Of a stretch of 64,000 nt of DNA, positions 53,194 through 62,903 are shown in pieces; position 1 is the stretch's first letter; the number at the start of each line of letters is the position of its first letter. The notes beneath the pieces were generated by a model that saw nothing but the letters and a program-made list of their open reading frames with translations, did no database searches and was not told where the DNA came from. The translations under genes and the position numbers were made by a program. Source of the DNA: Trinickia fusca (GTDB lineage: Bacteria > Pseudomonadota > Gammaproteobacteria > Burkholderiales > Burkholderiaceae); NCBI RefSeq assembly GCF_003628145.1, contig NZ_RBZV01000005.1, forward strand, positions 248,001 through 312,000. Direction: 5' to 3'.

Positions 53194-53772
53194 GTTGACT
53201 CCTCGGAGTGGTTCGATCGGCTCCAATGCGGCTGGCTGTACCGTTTTGGAGCCGCCTCCCTGTGAGGGGGAGGCAATGGTTATATACCTGCGGCGGGCCT
53301 CCAGCGGGGCCTGCAGCGCGGCGAGCAGCATACCAAGCCAAAATAATGGCGCTGCTAGTAAAACACCGGATGGCAGACAAATGCAACTTTTCGAAATAAG
53401 CAAAGGCGTGGCTATGCGTTTTGCCGCTAAAGTGTAAGGACGTTGAAGGGGGCGAGGCTTCGTCGCTTGGCGAAGCGGGGAGCTGGGAGGGGAGGCGGGT
53501 AGGGCGAAGCGGTCAGGCAAAATGCACAGCACAAGCGGCCAGGAGCTTCACGCCCCGAGTTCGGCGGCATTCGTTCAGGTATTCGTATGTTCAAATGCCA
53601 TGCAATTCGGCCGTCATGGCAACCTTCAAGGTCGATGTCGACATCGACATCAGCGCATGGGAGGAGCGTCAGTTGCATCACATGGCATCACGCGCATGTT
53701 GGAAGCCCTAACGCCCCCGACGAGCGACGCACTCGCCTGATTGATCGGTATCAGTCTGACGGGGAAAGGGCT
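53194..53772. other. 579-bp intergenic region with a leader hairpin
   Basis: No convincing gene. On the minus strand, ahead of the binding-protein gene, GCCTCCC (53254-53260) and GGGAGGC (53268-53274) form a 7-bp stem in the likely leader. Poly-purine tracts follow near 53450-53520. An 85-codon minus frame at 53427-53681 has atypical composition and was not accepted. Confidence 0.4.
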
Positions 53773-54981
53773 CTACCTCGGCTGAACGAACGCCCCCGTC
53801 GCTTCCTGATACCACTCGTTGCGAGCAGGCGGAATCACGGCAATTGACGGGAAGTCCGGCATCCGTGCGCGATCATCGAATTTCAGGCCGTTCAGATCGA
53901 TCCGTTGCAGAAGGTTGTTAAAGGCGCTCGTGTAATAGAGCGTCTTGTTCGTGTGATCACGGACGACAGTCCAGTTGCAGTAGTCGCCCACACCGACTTT
54001 CTTGCTTCCGCCTTCCGGCGTTTCGCTTAGCAACGTGCCGTATGGTGTGCCCATGACAATCTGAGTCGCTTGCAACGCGACATTCACCAGCGTCTGTACG
54101 GAATGCGAATAGGGTTCGCCGCCCAACGGGACACTCGCTGTCCGCTGAGGCGCGGGAAGCCATCCGCCGCCATCTTTGGGGAGCCTGCTGAAGGCTTGCT
54201 GATAGAACGCTGCTCGCACGAATCGCGAGGGTGAAGACGCATCAGCGGGCAGGCCAACTTGTCCGCAGCCGGGGGGCGGGTACATCTTGGTCGTGCTCGT
54301 CTCCTCGCTAAACGGCGTGAAGTTGCCGTAGAACGTGATGTTGGTGCGATGCCAGTCGTAGCTTGGCGCGTTCGACAAAGCACCTGCCACGGTCGCGCCG
54401 AGACCGTCATGGTGTCGCGCCTCATACTCCTGCCCGTACACCTGCATTTCGCCATTCATGCATTCGACAACCAGGCAGGCTCCAGTGCTGTCCACCGAGA
54501 TAAAGTGCAAGGGCATGTAGAACTTGGAGTCGGCCTTGGGTCCGAATAGCCTGACCGCACCGGACTTGAGCTCCTTCTCGAGCTCGGCTACCGTGGCGAA
54601 CCTGCCTAGCGCCCACGGGACGAAATCCGCATAGAAGAGATTGTTTCCGCTGCCGGGTTCCGGATACCGGGTACCCGGACACCAGAGGGCGGCGCACGAC
54701 AGGCCAGCCTCGTTGAGTCCATCGGCGAAGATCGGGAACTCATCGAACTGCGGGCGCGATGGCGCCATGCCCACAAAACCATATAGGTTCAGCCATGTAT
54801 GGCCCGCCGCGGCGACATTGACAATGGGGTACTCGACTAACGGAAACCGCTGCCCCCTCGGCACTTTATAGAGCGTCGTGCTCGGGAAGCCGGGCAATTC
54901 CATGACGCGTGCGCTGACATGAAGTCTCGGCTCAACTTGACCGTGATGAAGCGGTGCGTTGAATAGCATGTGTTGGCACAT
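53773..54981 (-). CDS. Cys-type Ntn hydrolase (linear amide hydrolase)
   Basis: This 402-residue protein resembles choloylglycine/penicillin-V-acylase-type or acyl-CoA:6-APA-like Ntn hydrolases. It starts Met-Cys, so removal of Met exposes Cys2 as nucleophile. It continues with PIVNVAAAGHTWLNLYGFVG, FADGLNEAGLSCAALW, ISVDSTGACLVVECMNGE and the late DYCNWTVVRDHTNKTLYYTSA, all fitting the fold. AGGAGA precedes the ATG at 54981. Longer than usual, because of an insertion around 225-275. No signal peptide is visible. Confidence 0.78.
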   Translation of the reverse strand: MCQHMLFNAPLHHGQVEPRLHVSARVMELPGFPSTTLYKVPRGQRFPLVEYPIVNVAAAGHTWLNLYGFVGMAPSRPQFDEFPIFADGLNEAGLSCAALWCPGTRYPEPGSGNNLFYADFVPWALGRFATVAELEKELKSGAVRLFGPKADSKFYMPLHFISVDSTGACLVVECMNGEMQVYGQEYEARHHDGLGATVAGALSNAPSYDWHRTNITFYGNFTPFSEETSTTKMYPPPGCGQVGLPADASSPSRFVRAAFYQQAFSRLPKDGGGWLPAPQRTASVPLGGEPYSHSVQTLVNVALQATQIVMGTPYGTLLSETPEGGSKKVGVGDYCNWTVVRDHTNKTLYYTSAFNNLLQRIDLNGLKFDDRARMPDFPSIAVIPPARNEWYQEATGAFVQPR

Positions 54982-55277
54982 CGTAGGTCTCCTTGCGCAA
55001 AGGAATGCGGGTACAGGATTCTTGGCCGAACAGAAATGCGTTACATACGGCCATTCGGCTACGAATCGGCTTAGCTGTTTTTCATTTTTCGGAATGGCAT
55101 GGCGGCGATGATTTATTGTTGTTTGCAAAAGCCGCACTTACAGTTTCGACACAAGACACGCGGTAGTAAATCGGACCGAAGCCTCAAGCCTTGGTCCTAA
55201 GACCTGTCCTGGCACTTGTCACAAAAGGCAGGCACGCAAATAATTCGACGCAGCTCCTCACCGATCAGGCGCAGCCG

Positions 55278-55910
55278 ATGAAGCTTCTCGTGGTGGACGA
55301 TCATCCTGCTTTGCGTGCCGGTTTAGCCGCCTTGTTGAGTCAAGTCGAGGTGGGCACGGTCGTATTGGAAGCCGGCGATGGAGCCGAGGCACTGCGGATC
55401 GCCGAATCGCATGCCGATCTCGCGGCGGTATTCGTCGATCTCTACATGCCGGGCATGGACGGCATGTTGGTCATGCAAGCCTTTGCAGAGCAGTATTCGC
55501 ACATGCCGCTGGTCGTGGTGTCTTCCTCGGAAGAGCCGCAAGACGTGCGACATGCACTGGCTGTCGGCGCGTCGGGCTATATACCGAAATCAGCGAGTCC
55601 GCAGACCATTCTGTCCGCGTTACGCCTCGTTCTTTCCGGCGATGTTTATGTGCCGCCGCTTATGCTGCAGGCGCGGCCGGTCGAGACGGGAAGTGCACAC
55701 CTCACCGAGCGTCAGCTCGAAGTGCTGCATTGGGTTTGCGAGGGACTCTCGAACAAGGAAATCGGCCGCAAGCTCAACCTGGCGGAAAAAACGGTCAAGG
55801 TCCACATCACGATGATCTTCAAGCTGCTCAACGTCGTCAATCGGACGCAAGCGGCAAATGCAGCGCGGCAGATGGGATTGGCCGCGCCGAATCAGGCGGC
55901 GCGGCGATGA
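55278..55910 (+). CDS. NarL/LuxR-family response regulator (copy 2)
   Basis: This 210-residue protein has a receiver with phospho-acceptor D54 (AVFVDLYMPG) and conserved Lys in IPKSAS, then a LuxR HTH (about 145-205; LTERQLEVLHWVCEGLSNKEIGRKLNLAEKTVKVH). It overlaps the convergent hybrid kinase gene by 74 bp. Paralogue of the regulator at 29681-30319. Confidence 0.88.
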   Translation: MKLLVVDDHPALRAGLAALLSQVEVGTVVLEAGDGAEALRIAESHADLAAVFVDLYMPGMDGMLVMQAFAEQYSHMPLVVVSSSEEPQDVRHALAVGASGYIPKSASPQTILSALRLVLSGDVYVPPLMLQARPVETGSAHLTERQLEVLHWVCEGLSNKEIGRKLNLAEKTVKVHITMIFKLLNVVNRTQAANAARQMGLAAPNQAARR

Positions 55911-57651
55911 CAGGTTCGTCATCGGATGCAGCGAACACGCGGTCGATTGCGGCGCGCAGCTTTGCGTCGGATACGGGTTTGTGTAGCAGAAGAAATCCGC
56001 TTTCTTGTGCTTCCCGCAGCCGGTCGGGCGCCGTATCGCCGGTAATCAGCACGCCGGGGATGTCTTCGTTGTATTCGGCTTGCAGCCGCTCGATCACGTC
56101 GGTTCCATGCTCCTCGTCGCGCAGTCGATAGTCGCAGATGATCAGACTCGGGCGCACCGTGCAATCTGCGGTTCGCTCGAGCATTTCCGCGCCTGAGCCG
56201 GCGGCGATGACGCTCAACCCCCAACTCTGCAGCAAAGTGGTCATGGCCGTCTGAATGGCGATTTCGTCGTCCACGACCAGCACTAACCGTGGTGCCAACG
56301 TGCCGGGCCGGGGTTCGACGTCGAGCGTGCGTACCGTGATCGCGTTTTGCGCGCGGGTTACGGACACGGAGAAACACGAGCCTTTGCCGGGGTGCGAACG
56401 CAAGGTAAGCGGTGCGTCGAGGAGGGCTGCCAGGCGCTTGACGATCGCGAGCCCCAGGCCGAGCCCCTTGTTGCGGTCGCGCTCCGGGTTCTCGATCTGA
56501 TAGAACTCCTGGAAGATGACTTCGCGATGTTCGTCGGCGATACCTGGTCCCATGTCCCACACCTCAATCCGCAAGCGCTCGCCGCGTCGGCAGCCGATGA
56601 CGATCCGGCCGCGCGAGGTATAGCGTACTGCGTTCGCGACGAGATTGCGCAATACGCGCTCCAGTAGGATGGGGTCGCACGTCACGGATAGCGAGCAGCG
56701 GTGTAGCCGGAGCACAAGCCCCTTTTCTGCTGCCTCGGGGGCGAACTCGTGGAGCAGGCGCGCGAGCAGCAGGTCGATCGGAAACGTCTCGAGCTGGGGC
56801 TGCACGATACCGGCGTCTAGTCGCGAGATATCGAGCAAGGAGGTGAAGAGGCCGTTCATCGACTGTATGGAGTCGTCGATGTGGTCGACCATTTTCCGCG
56901 CTTGGTCGTCCATCTTGCGAGCTCGCAACGCCCCGACGAACAAGCTGAGCGCGTGCATCGGCTGGCGTAGGTCATGGCTCGCCGACGCGAGAAATCGCGA
57001 TTTTGCGAGATTGGCTTGATAGGCCAAGTCGCGTTGTTCACGTAATTCGTTTACCAAGTCGAGATTTTCAAAGCGTAGCCGCAACGATTCCACCAAGGTG
57101 GCGTTCATGCGGCGCGCGAACAGGAAAATGAAGACGAGATAAACGGCACCGAACACGGGAATGCCGCCATATGAAGGGTCGCCCTGCAGGCCGACCCAGA
57201 TGAGCGGCGGAATCACACAAGGTGTGTAGAAGGCCAGAAACGCCGGCAGGTAGCTGCCCAATGAATAGAGCGCGGCGAGCCCCATTGCACCGAGTACGAA
57301 GAGAATCAGCAGATTGTCTTCGAAGCGAGCCGGTGCAAAGAGCCACAGGGATCCAAGTCCCCACGTCAGCCCATTGACGCCGCTACCAACAGAAAACCAA
57401 TGCGCCCATCGGCGCCGATCTCCAACCGACGGCGTGGCGCGCGCATAGCCTCGCCAGAGCAGCAGTCGTATCACCGTCGAGACGAGCATGACGGCGATCC
57501 AGGCGCCGGCCGTTGTATACGAAAGGTGGCCTCGGTAGCACAACAATGCGCAGAGGATCAGCGCGGTGACGCCGCTGCCGGCGACGACGAGCGGCGTATT
57601 CCGGTAGAGCACGGCAATCTGTTCAGCTCGCACACGATCGGCCAAGCTCAT
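55837..57651 (-). CDS. Hybrid sensor histidine kinase with receiver domain (copy 2)
   Basis: This 604-residue protein has six or so membrane helices (about 20-185) and HisKA with H226 (ASASHDLRQPMHALSLF). An HATPase with DRNKGLGLGLAI and a C-terminal receiver with D507 (LIICDYRLRD) follow. It has the same domain order as the kinase at 27933-29684 and shares many strings (FLASASHDLRQP, VDYRL/CDYRL, GDTAPDRLREAQ). Its partner is probably the convergent regulator, though transcription in opposite directions is unusual for a pair. Confidence 0.9.
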   Translation of the reverse strand: MSLADRVRAEQIAVLYRNTPLVVAGSGVTALILCALLCYRGHLSYTTAGAWIAVMLVSTVIRLLLWRGYARATPSVGDRRRWAHWFSVGSGVNGLTWGLGSLWLFAPARFEDNLLILFVLGAMGLAALYSLGSYLPAFLAFYTPCVIPPLIWVGLQGDPSYGGIPVFGAVYLVFIFLFARRMNATLVESLRLRFENLDLVNELREQRDLAYQANLAKSRFLASASHDLRQPMHALSLFVGALRARKMDDQARKMVDHIDDSIQSMNGLFTSLLDISRLDAGIVQPQLETFPIDLLLARLLHEFAPEAAEKGLVLRLHRCSLSVTCDPILLERVLRNLVANAVRYTSRGRIVIGCRRGERLRIEVWDMGPGIADEHREVIFQEFYQIENPERDRNKGLGLGLAIVKRLAALLDAPLTLRSHPGKGSCFSVSVTRAQNAITVRTLDVEPRPGTLAPRLVLVVDDEIAIQTAMTTLLQSWGLSVIAAGSGAEMLERTADCTVRPSLIICDYRLRDEEHGTDVIERLQAEYNEDIPGVLITGDTAPDRLREAQESGFLLLHKPVSDAKLRAAIDRVFAASDDEPVIAAPPDSARPIPSAALHLPLASD

Positions 57652-57799
57652 CGATTTTCAGTGGAAGTGGCAGGGGGAAACGGTCGAAAGATAGTAGGTG
57701 GGGGTGTCCCGCGTCGCGCGCGCAGAGGACATCCATGCACACCACTATAGCCACGTTCCAAACGGCGAGACCCGTCAATGTTGACAGGTTCTAGATGGT

Positions 57800-59269
57800 T
57801 CAGCCCACTCCCATGCACAGATATTTAACGACGACGTATTCATCGATGCCGTAATGCGAGCCTTCGCGGCCGATGCCCGATTGCTTGACGCCGCCGAATG
57901 GTGCCACTTCGTTCGAGATGATGCCGGTGTTGATGCCGACCATGCCGTACTCGAGCGCTTCGGCCACGCGCCAGACGCGGCCGATGTCGCGACTGTAGAA
58001 GTAGGCAGCCAAGCCGAACTCGGTATCGTTGGCCAGGCGCACGACTTCGTCGTCCGAAGCGAATTTGAACAGCGGCGCCACGGGGCCGAACGTCTCCTCC
58101 TTGGCCACGAGCATCGCGGGCGTGACGCCCGTCAGTACGGTCGGCTCGAAGAAGCTGTGGCCGAGCGAGTGGCGCTTGCCCCCCGTTGCCACGCGCGCGC
58201 CCTTCACCAGCGCATCTTCGATATGCGTTTCGACCTTGCGCACGGCTGCTTCGTTGATGAGCGGGCCCTGCGTGACGCCGGCCTCGGTGCCGCGGCCCAC
58301 TTTGAGCTGCTCGACGGCCGCGCGCAGCTTGTCGGCGAACGCGTCGTAGACGCGCTCGTGCACGTAGAAGCGGTTCGCACAGACACACGTCTGGCCGCTA
58401 TTGCGGTATTTCGAAGCAATCGCACCCGTCACGGCGGCGTCGAGGTCGGCATCGTCGAACACGATGAACGGCGCGTTGCCGCCGAGCTCGAGCGAGACTT
58501 TCTTGACCGATTGCGCGCACTGCGACATCAGCAACCGGCCCACGGCCGTCGAGCCCGTAAACGACAGCTTGCGCACGAGCGGATTGCCCGTCATTTCGGC
58601 GCCAATCGCCTTCGGCTCACCCGTCACGACACTGAGGACACCGGCTGGCAAGCCCGCCCGCTCGGCCAGCACGGCCAGGGCCAGCGCCGACAACGGCGTC
58701 GCCTCGGCCGGCTTCACGACGATCGGGCAGCCGGCTGCCAGCGCGGGCCCGACCTTGCGTGTGATCATTGCGGCCGGGAAGTTCCACGGCGTGATCGCCA
58801 CGCAGACGCCCACCGGCTCCTTGACGACGACGAGGCGCTTGTCCGGCGTCGGGCTCGGAATCGTGTCGCCGTACACGCGCTTGGCCTCTTCGCCGAACCA
58901 CTCCAGGAACGAAGCGGCGTACTGGATCTCGCCCTTGGCTTCGGCGAGCGGCTTGCCTTGCTCGGCCGTCATGATGCGGGCGAGGTCGTCGGCGTGCGCG
59001 AGCATCAGTTCATACCATTTGCGCAACACCGCCGCGCGAGCCTTCGCGGGCTGAGCGCGCCAGGCTGCCCAGGCGGCATCGGCCGCTTCGATGGCGCGGC
59101 GCGTCTCGACCGCGCCCATCTTCGGCACCGTGGCGAGCACGCTGCCCGTCGCGGGATTGCGGACTTCGAACGTCGCGCCGTCGTCGGCGTCGAGCCACTG
59201 GCCGGCGATGAACGCTTTCGATTGCAGCAGCGATGCGTCGATCAGTTCGATCGTTTCCAGATTCTGCAT
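57800..59269 (-). CDS. gabD: Succinate-semialdehyde dehydrogenase
   Basis: This 489-residue aldehyde dehydrogenase has catalytic C295 (NSGQTCVCANR) and E261 (VSLELGGNAP), with the cofactor region VVKPAEATPLSALA. Length and the RNSGQTCVC signature fit GabD, which oxidises succinate semialdehyde to succinate. It follows gabT at 42 bp in the GABA operon. Confidence 0.92.
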   Translation of the reverse strand: MQNLETIELIDASLLQSKAFIAGQWLDADDGATFEVRNPATGSVLATVPKMGAVETRRAIEAADAAWAAWRAQPAKARAAVLRKWYELMLAHADDLARIMTAEQGKPLAEAKGEIQYAASFLEWFGEEAKRVYGDTIPSPTPDKRLVVVKEPVGVCVAITPWNFPAAMITRKVGPALAAGCPIVVKPAEATPLSALALAVLAERAGLPAGVLSVVTGEPKAIGAEMTGNPLVRKLSFTGSTAVGRLLMSQCAQSVKKVSLELGGNAPFIVFDDADLDAAVTGAIASKYRNSGQTCVCANRFYVHERVYDAFADKLRAAVEQLKVGRGTEAGVTQGPLINEAAVRKVETHIEDALVKGARVATGGKRHSLGHSFFEPTVLTGVTPAMLVAKEETFGPVAPLFKFASDDEVVRLANDTEFGLAAYFYSRDIGRVWRVAEALEYGMVGINTGIISNEVAPFGGVKQSGIGREGSHYGIDEYVVVKYLCMGVG

Positions 59270-59311
59270 ATGAGCTCCAACGGCTAATAGGGTATTGGCT
59301 ATCCGCCGAGC

Positions 59312-60595
59312 TTACGCCATTGCGCCGACACTTTCCTTCAACGCTTCTTCGAGCAGGTCCAGTGCTTCGTTGAACACGGCGTCTTCGATCGTGAGCGGGA
59401 ACAGGAAACGCACGACGTTGCCGTAGGCGCCACACACGAGCAGCAGCAGGCCGCGTTCCAGCGCGCGCGCCTGCACGCGCTTGGCGAAGCGCGCATCGGG
59501 GTCGAGCGTGCCCGGAACCAGGAACTCGCAAGCGACCATCGCACCGGGGCCGCGTACCTCGGCCAACTGCGGCACGTCGGCCTGCAAGGCGGCAAGCCGG
59601 GCCTTCAACGCGTTACCGAGCCGCGTCGCACGCTCGCACAGCCGTTCCTCGTCGATCACGTCGAGCACCGCGTGGGCCGCTGCGAGCGCGAGCGGGTTAC
59701 CCGCGTAGGTGCCGCCGAGGCCGCCCGGCGCAGCGGCGTCCATGACGTCGGCGCGGCCGACGACGCCCGCCAACGGCATGCCGCCAGCCAGGCTTTTCGC
59801 CATCGTGATCAGATCGGCGGCGACCTCGTAGTGCTCCATCGCAAACAGCTTGCCCGTGCGCGCGAAGCCCGTCTGCACCTCGTCGGCGATCAACAGGATG
59901 CCGTACTTGTCGCACAGGTGCCGCAGGCCGTGCACGAACTCGGCCGGTGCCGGGTAGAAGCCGCCTTCGCCCTGCACAGGTTCGAAGATGATGGCGGCCA
60001 CACGTGCCGCGTCGATGTCGGCCTTCAGCAGCGTTTCGACCGCGCGCAGCGAATCGGTCGTCGAAATGCCGTGCAGCGGGTTCGGGAAGGGGGCATGGAA
60101 CACGTCGGACGGGAACGGGCCGAAGCCGACCTTATACGGCGCGACCTTGCCCGTGAGCGCCATGCCCATCATCGTGCGGCCGTGAAAGCCGCCCGAAAAG
60201 GCGATGATGCCGGGGCGGCCGGTCGCGGCCCGCGCGATCTTGACGGCGTTTTCGACTGCTTCGGCACCGGTCGTGAAGAATGCCGTTTTCTTCGGATGCG
60301 CGCCCGGCGCGCGCGCATTGAGCTTCTCGGCGAGCTCGACGTAGGAGGCGTACGGGACGATCTGATAGGCCGTGTGCGTGAAGCGTTCGAGCTGCTCGCG
60401 GATCGCGGCGACGACGCGCGGATGCCGATGACCGGTGTTGACGACAGCGATGCCGGCTGCGAAGTCGATGAAGCGCCGGCCCTCGATATCCCACAGCTCG
60501 GCATTCTCGGCACGGGCCGCGTAAAAGTCGCACATCACCCCGACGCCGCGCGGCGTGGCGGCGTCCTTGCGCTGTTGCAGTTCGGCATTGGTCAT
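59312..60595 (-). CDS. gabT: 4-aminobutyrate aminotransferase
   Basis: This 427-residue class III aminotransferase moves the amino group of GABA to 2-oxoglutarate. The PLP lysine is K267 (DLITMAKSLAGGMPL), the pyridine contact D238 (LLIADEVQTGFARTG) and the phosphate region FSGGFHGRTMMGMALTG. First gene of gabTD. A GabR gene is not in the window. Confidence 0.92.
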   Translation of the reverse strand: MTNAELQQRKDAATPRGVGVMCDFYAARAENAELWDIEGRRFIDFAAGIAVVNTGHRHPRVVAAIREQLERFTHTAYQIVPYASYVELAEKLNARAPGAHPKKTAFFTTGAEAVENAVKIARAATGRPGIIAFSGGFHGRTMMGMALTGKVAPYKVGFGPFPSDVFHAPFPNPLHGISTTDSLRAVETLLKADIDAARVAAIIFEPVQGEGGFYPAPAEFVHGLRHLCDKYGILLIADEVQTGFARTGKLFAMEHYEVAADLITMAKSLAGGMPLAGVVGRADVMDAAAPGGLGGTYAGNPLALAAAHAVLDVIDEERLCERATRLGNALKARLAALQADVPQLAEVRGPGAMVACEFLVPGTLDPDARFAKRVQARALERGLLLLVCGAYGNVVRFLFPLTIEDAVFNEALDLLEEALKESVGAMA

Positions 60596-60666
60596 GGTGT
60601 TCTCCTCGCGTTGCCGTTCGTCGATCGTATGGGCGGCGAGCCTTGGGGGCGTCGCCCGGTACGGGG

Positions 60667-60701
60667 ACTATAGCCACCTTTGGCTCTTCGATTCAGAGCC
60701 A
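60667..60701 (-). promoter_or_regulatory. Possible gabT operator and promoter
   Basis: TGGCTCT (60681-60687) is inverted as AGAGCCA (60695-60701), and TATAGT on the minus strand (60672-60667) could be the -10 box for gabT. The dyad would cover the -35 zone. Suggestive only. Confidence 0.35.
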
Positions 60702-60779
60702 TTTCGGCAAAAACGAGGGAACCAATTCGCGCGCGAAGCGCGGCTCGGACGGGGCTCCGAATCGGGCTCCGGCCGGGGC

Positions 60780-61616
60780 TCAGATGCGGATCAGCACCGT
60801 GCCGAGCGTCACGAGCGCGCAGGCGGCGATGCGTTGCGCCGTCAGCTTTTCGCGCAGGAACAGCCAGCTGATCAGCACGGCAAAGATCGAGCTGAGCTCG
60901 CGCAGCGCCGACACCATCGCGATCGGCAGGTAGCGGAATGCGAACACGACGAGCGTATAGGCCGCCAGCGCCAGCGTGCCGGCCAGCACCCCGCGCAGTG
61001 TCTCGTCGCGCGAGGTCAGCAGTCCGCTCCAGCCGCCGCGCAGGCGGTGCAGGAGCGCGAGCTGCGGCACGTTCCAGAGCAGGTAGGCCCAGCTGACGTA
61101 GCTGAACGCGTTGCCCGACTTGCGCACGCCGATGCCGTCGACGACGGAGTAGCCCGCGATCAGCAGGCCCGTCAGCAACGCATACGGCACGCTTTCGGCC
61201 GAGAACCGCAGGTCGCGCTTGAAGGCCAGCGAGACGATGCCGAACGAGACGAGCACGATGCCGCCGAGCGCAAGCGGGTGCAGCGTTTCGCCTGCAAACA
61301 CCAGCGCGGCCACGCAGATGACCAGCGGCGACAAGCCGCGCGCGATCGGATAGACCTGGCCGAACTCGCCGTGGCGATAGGCGCGCACGAGGGCGAAGCA
61401 ATAAGCGCCTTGGATCGCGGAGGACAGCACGATGTAAGGCCAGCTCGCGCTGGCCGGCAACGGCAGCAGCAGCGCACCCAGCGCGCCCAGGACGAGGTAC
61501 GGCAGCGACATCGCGCCGAGTAGCGACACGCGATCGCCGCTCAGGTGCAGAAACGCGTTCCAGCTCGCATGCATGAGGGCGGAGACGAGGACGAGAGCGA
61601 TGACGGCCGTTTGCAT
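60780..61616 (-). CDS. EamA-type DMT-superfamily transporter
   Basis: This 278-residue protein has about ten membrane helices in two EamA repeats; the second contains AYTLVVFAFRYLPIAMVSALRELSSIFAVLISWLFLREKLTAQR. Such proteins export or import small metabolites and amino acids. It lies upstream of gabT on the same strand but separated by 185 bp. A GABA link is possible, not shown. Confidence 0.82.
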   Translation of the reverse strand: MQTAVIALVLVSALMHASWNAFLHLSGDRVSLLGAMSLPYLVLGALGALLLPLPASASWPYIVLSSAIQGAYCFALVRAYRHGEFGQVYPIARGLSPLVICVAALVFAGETLHPLALGGIVLVSFGIVSLAFKRDLRFSAESVPYALLTGLLIAGYSVVDGIGVRKSGNAFSYVSWAYLLWNVPQLALLHRLRGGWSGLLTSRDETLRGVLAGTLALAAYTLVVFAFRYLPIAMVSALRELSSIFAVLISWLFLREKLTAQRIAACALVTLGTVLIRI

Positions 61617-61862
61617 CGGGGTGTGTCAGGACAATGAAAAGAGCGCGCGATTATGGCAGGCGCGGACATCAGTCATATGACAAATCTGCGACAAACTTGC
61701 GTGTGCCATCGCACATAGCGCAGCGCACGCGGGATGGGGGGAGTTCGCAAAAGCCGGCTCAATGAGGGGCCCGTCGCGCGATAAACGACCTATATTGATT
61801 GAGTTGCCGACGGCGCGCCACGCATGGGAGCTGTGCCGCGACGACGTTCGGGCCCATCGCGA

Positions 61863-62903
61863 ATGACCGCCATCCTCACCCCCTTGCCCGAGGCCACGTT
61901 CGCCGAATACGAAGACCTCAAGGCGATTCTCGACGCCGGCAGCCGGCGTCTGACGATCGATGTCGTCTGCGATGTCAGCGCGCGAGGCCATTCATTCGCG
62001 GTCTATGTCGCGACGCTCGGTTCGTCGGACCCGGAGGCGCCCGCGATCGGCTTCTTTGCCGGCATCCACGGGCTCGAACGCATCGGCACGCAGCTGCTGC
62101 TCGACTACATGCGCTCGCTGCTGAGCCGCCTGGAATGGGACGAACTGCTGCTCGCGCAGCTCCAATCGATCCGGATCGTCTTCATGCCGATCGTGAATCC
62201 CGGCGGCATGTGGGCGCTGCGGCGCTCGAATCTGAACGGCGTCGACCTCATGCGCAACGCGCCGCAAAACGCGGAGGGCCATGTCCCGTTTCTCGCTGGC
62301 GGCCAGCGGATCGGCCCGTGGCTGCCTTGGTATCGCGGCAAGCGCGGCGCGCCGATGGAGCCCGAGTCGGCGGCGCTCATGCGCGTCGTCGAGCGGGAGC
62401 TGATCGTTCGGCCGCTCAGCATCGCGCTCGATTGTCACTCGGGCTACGGCTTTCGCGACAGCGTCTGGTTTCCTTACGCGAAGTCGACGAGGCACATCGC
62501 GCATCTGCCGGAGATATTCGCGCTGAAGGCGATGTTCGAGAGCGCGCATCCCCACCACGGCTATCAGTTCGAGCCGCAAAGCACCCAGTATCTCGCGCAC
62601 GGCGATCTGTGGGATTGCGCCTACGACCGCAGCCGGCCACCTTCGATCTTCCTGCCGCTCACGCTCGAGCTCGGCTCGTGGCTGTGGATCAAGAAGAATC
62701 CGGTGCAGATCCTGCGGCGCGAGGGCATGTTCAATCCGATCAAGGCGCACCGTACCGAGCGCGTGCTGCGGCGGCATGCGCCGTTCTTCGACTTTCTCGC
62801 GCGCGCCGCCTATGCTTCGCAACGTTGGTTGCCGCAAGGAAACGGGCGACAACAATTGATGACGCGCGCCATCGAGTACTGGTATCGGAACCGCACCCCA
62901 TGA
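61863..62903 (+). CDS. M14-like zinc carboxypeptidase-family protein
   Basis: This 346-residue protein has M14-type zinc ligands H69 and E72 (FFAGIHGLERIG) and H192 (LDCHSGYG), the NPGG string after the third strand and a catalytic-type Glu at 269 (LTLELGSW). No signal peptide. Substrate unknown. The gene after it overlaps by 4 bp, so they are co-expressed. Start 61863 is preferred over 61824, which adds a short basic tail. Confidence 0.8.
   Translation: MTAILTPLPEATFAEYEDLKAILDAGSRRLTIDVVCDVSARGHSFAVYVATLGSSDPEAPAIGFFAGIHGLERIGTQLLLDYMRSLLSRLEWDELLLAQLQSIRIVFMPIVNPGGMWALRRSNLNGVDLMRNAPQNAEGHVPFLAGGQRIGPWLPWYRGKRGAPMEPESAALMRVVERELIVRPLSIALDCHSGYGFRDSVWFPYAKSTRHIAHLPEIFALKAMFESAHPHHGYQFEPQSTQYLAHGDLWDCAYDRSRPPSIFLPLTLELGSWLWIKKNPVQILRREGMFNPIKAHRTERVLRRHAPFFDFLARAAYASQRWLPQGNGRQQLMTRAIEYWYRNRTP

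Noticed and set aside
53194-53400. Riboswitch upstream of the amino-acid-binding protein gene
   Set aside because: Only one simple 7-bp stem is visible, with no lysine or other known riboswitch core.
57854-59287. 477-codon plus-strand frame over gabD
   Set aside because: Antisense shadow of gabD.
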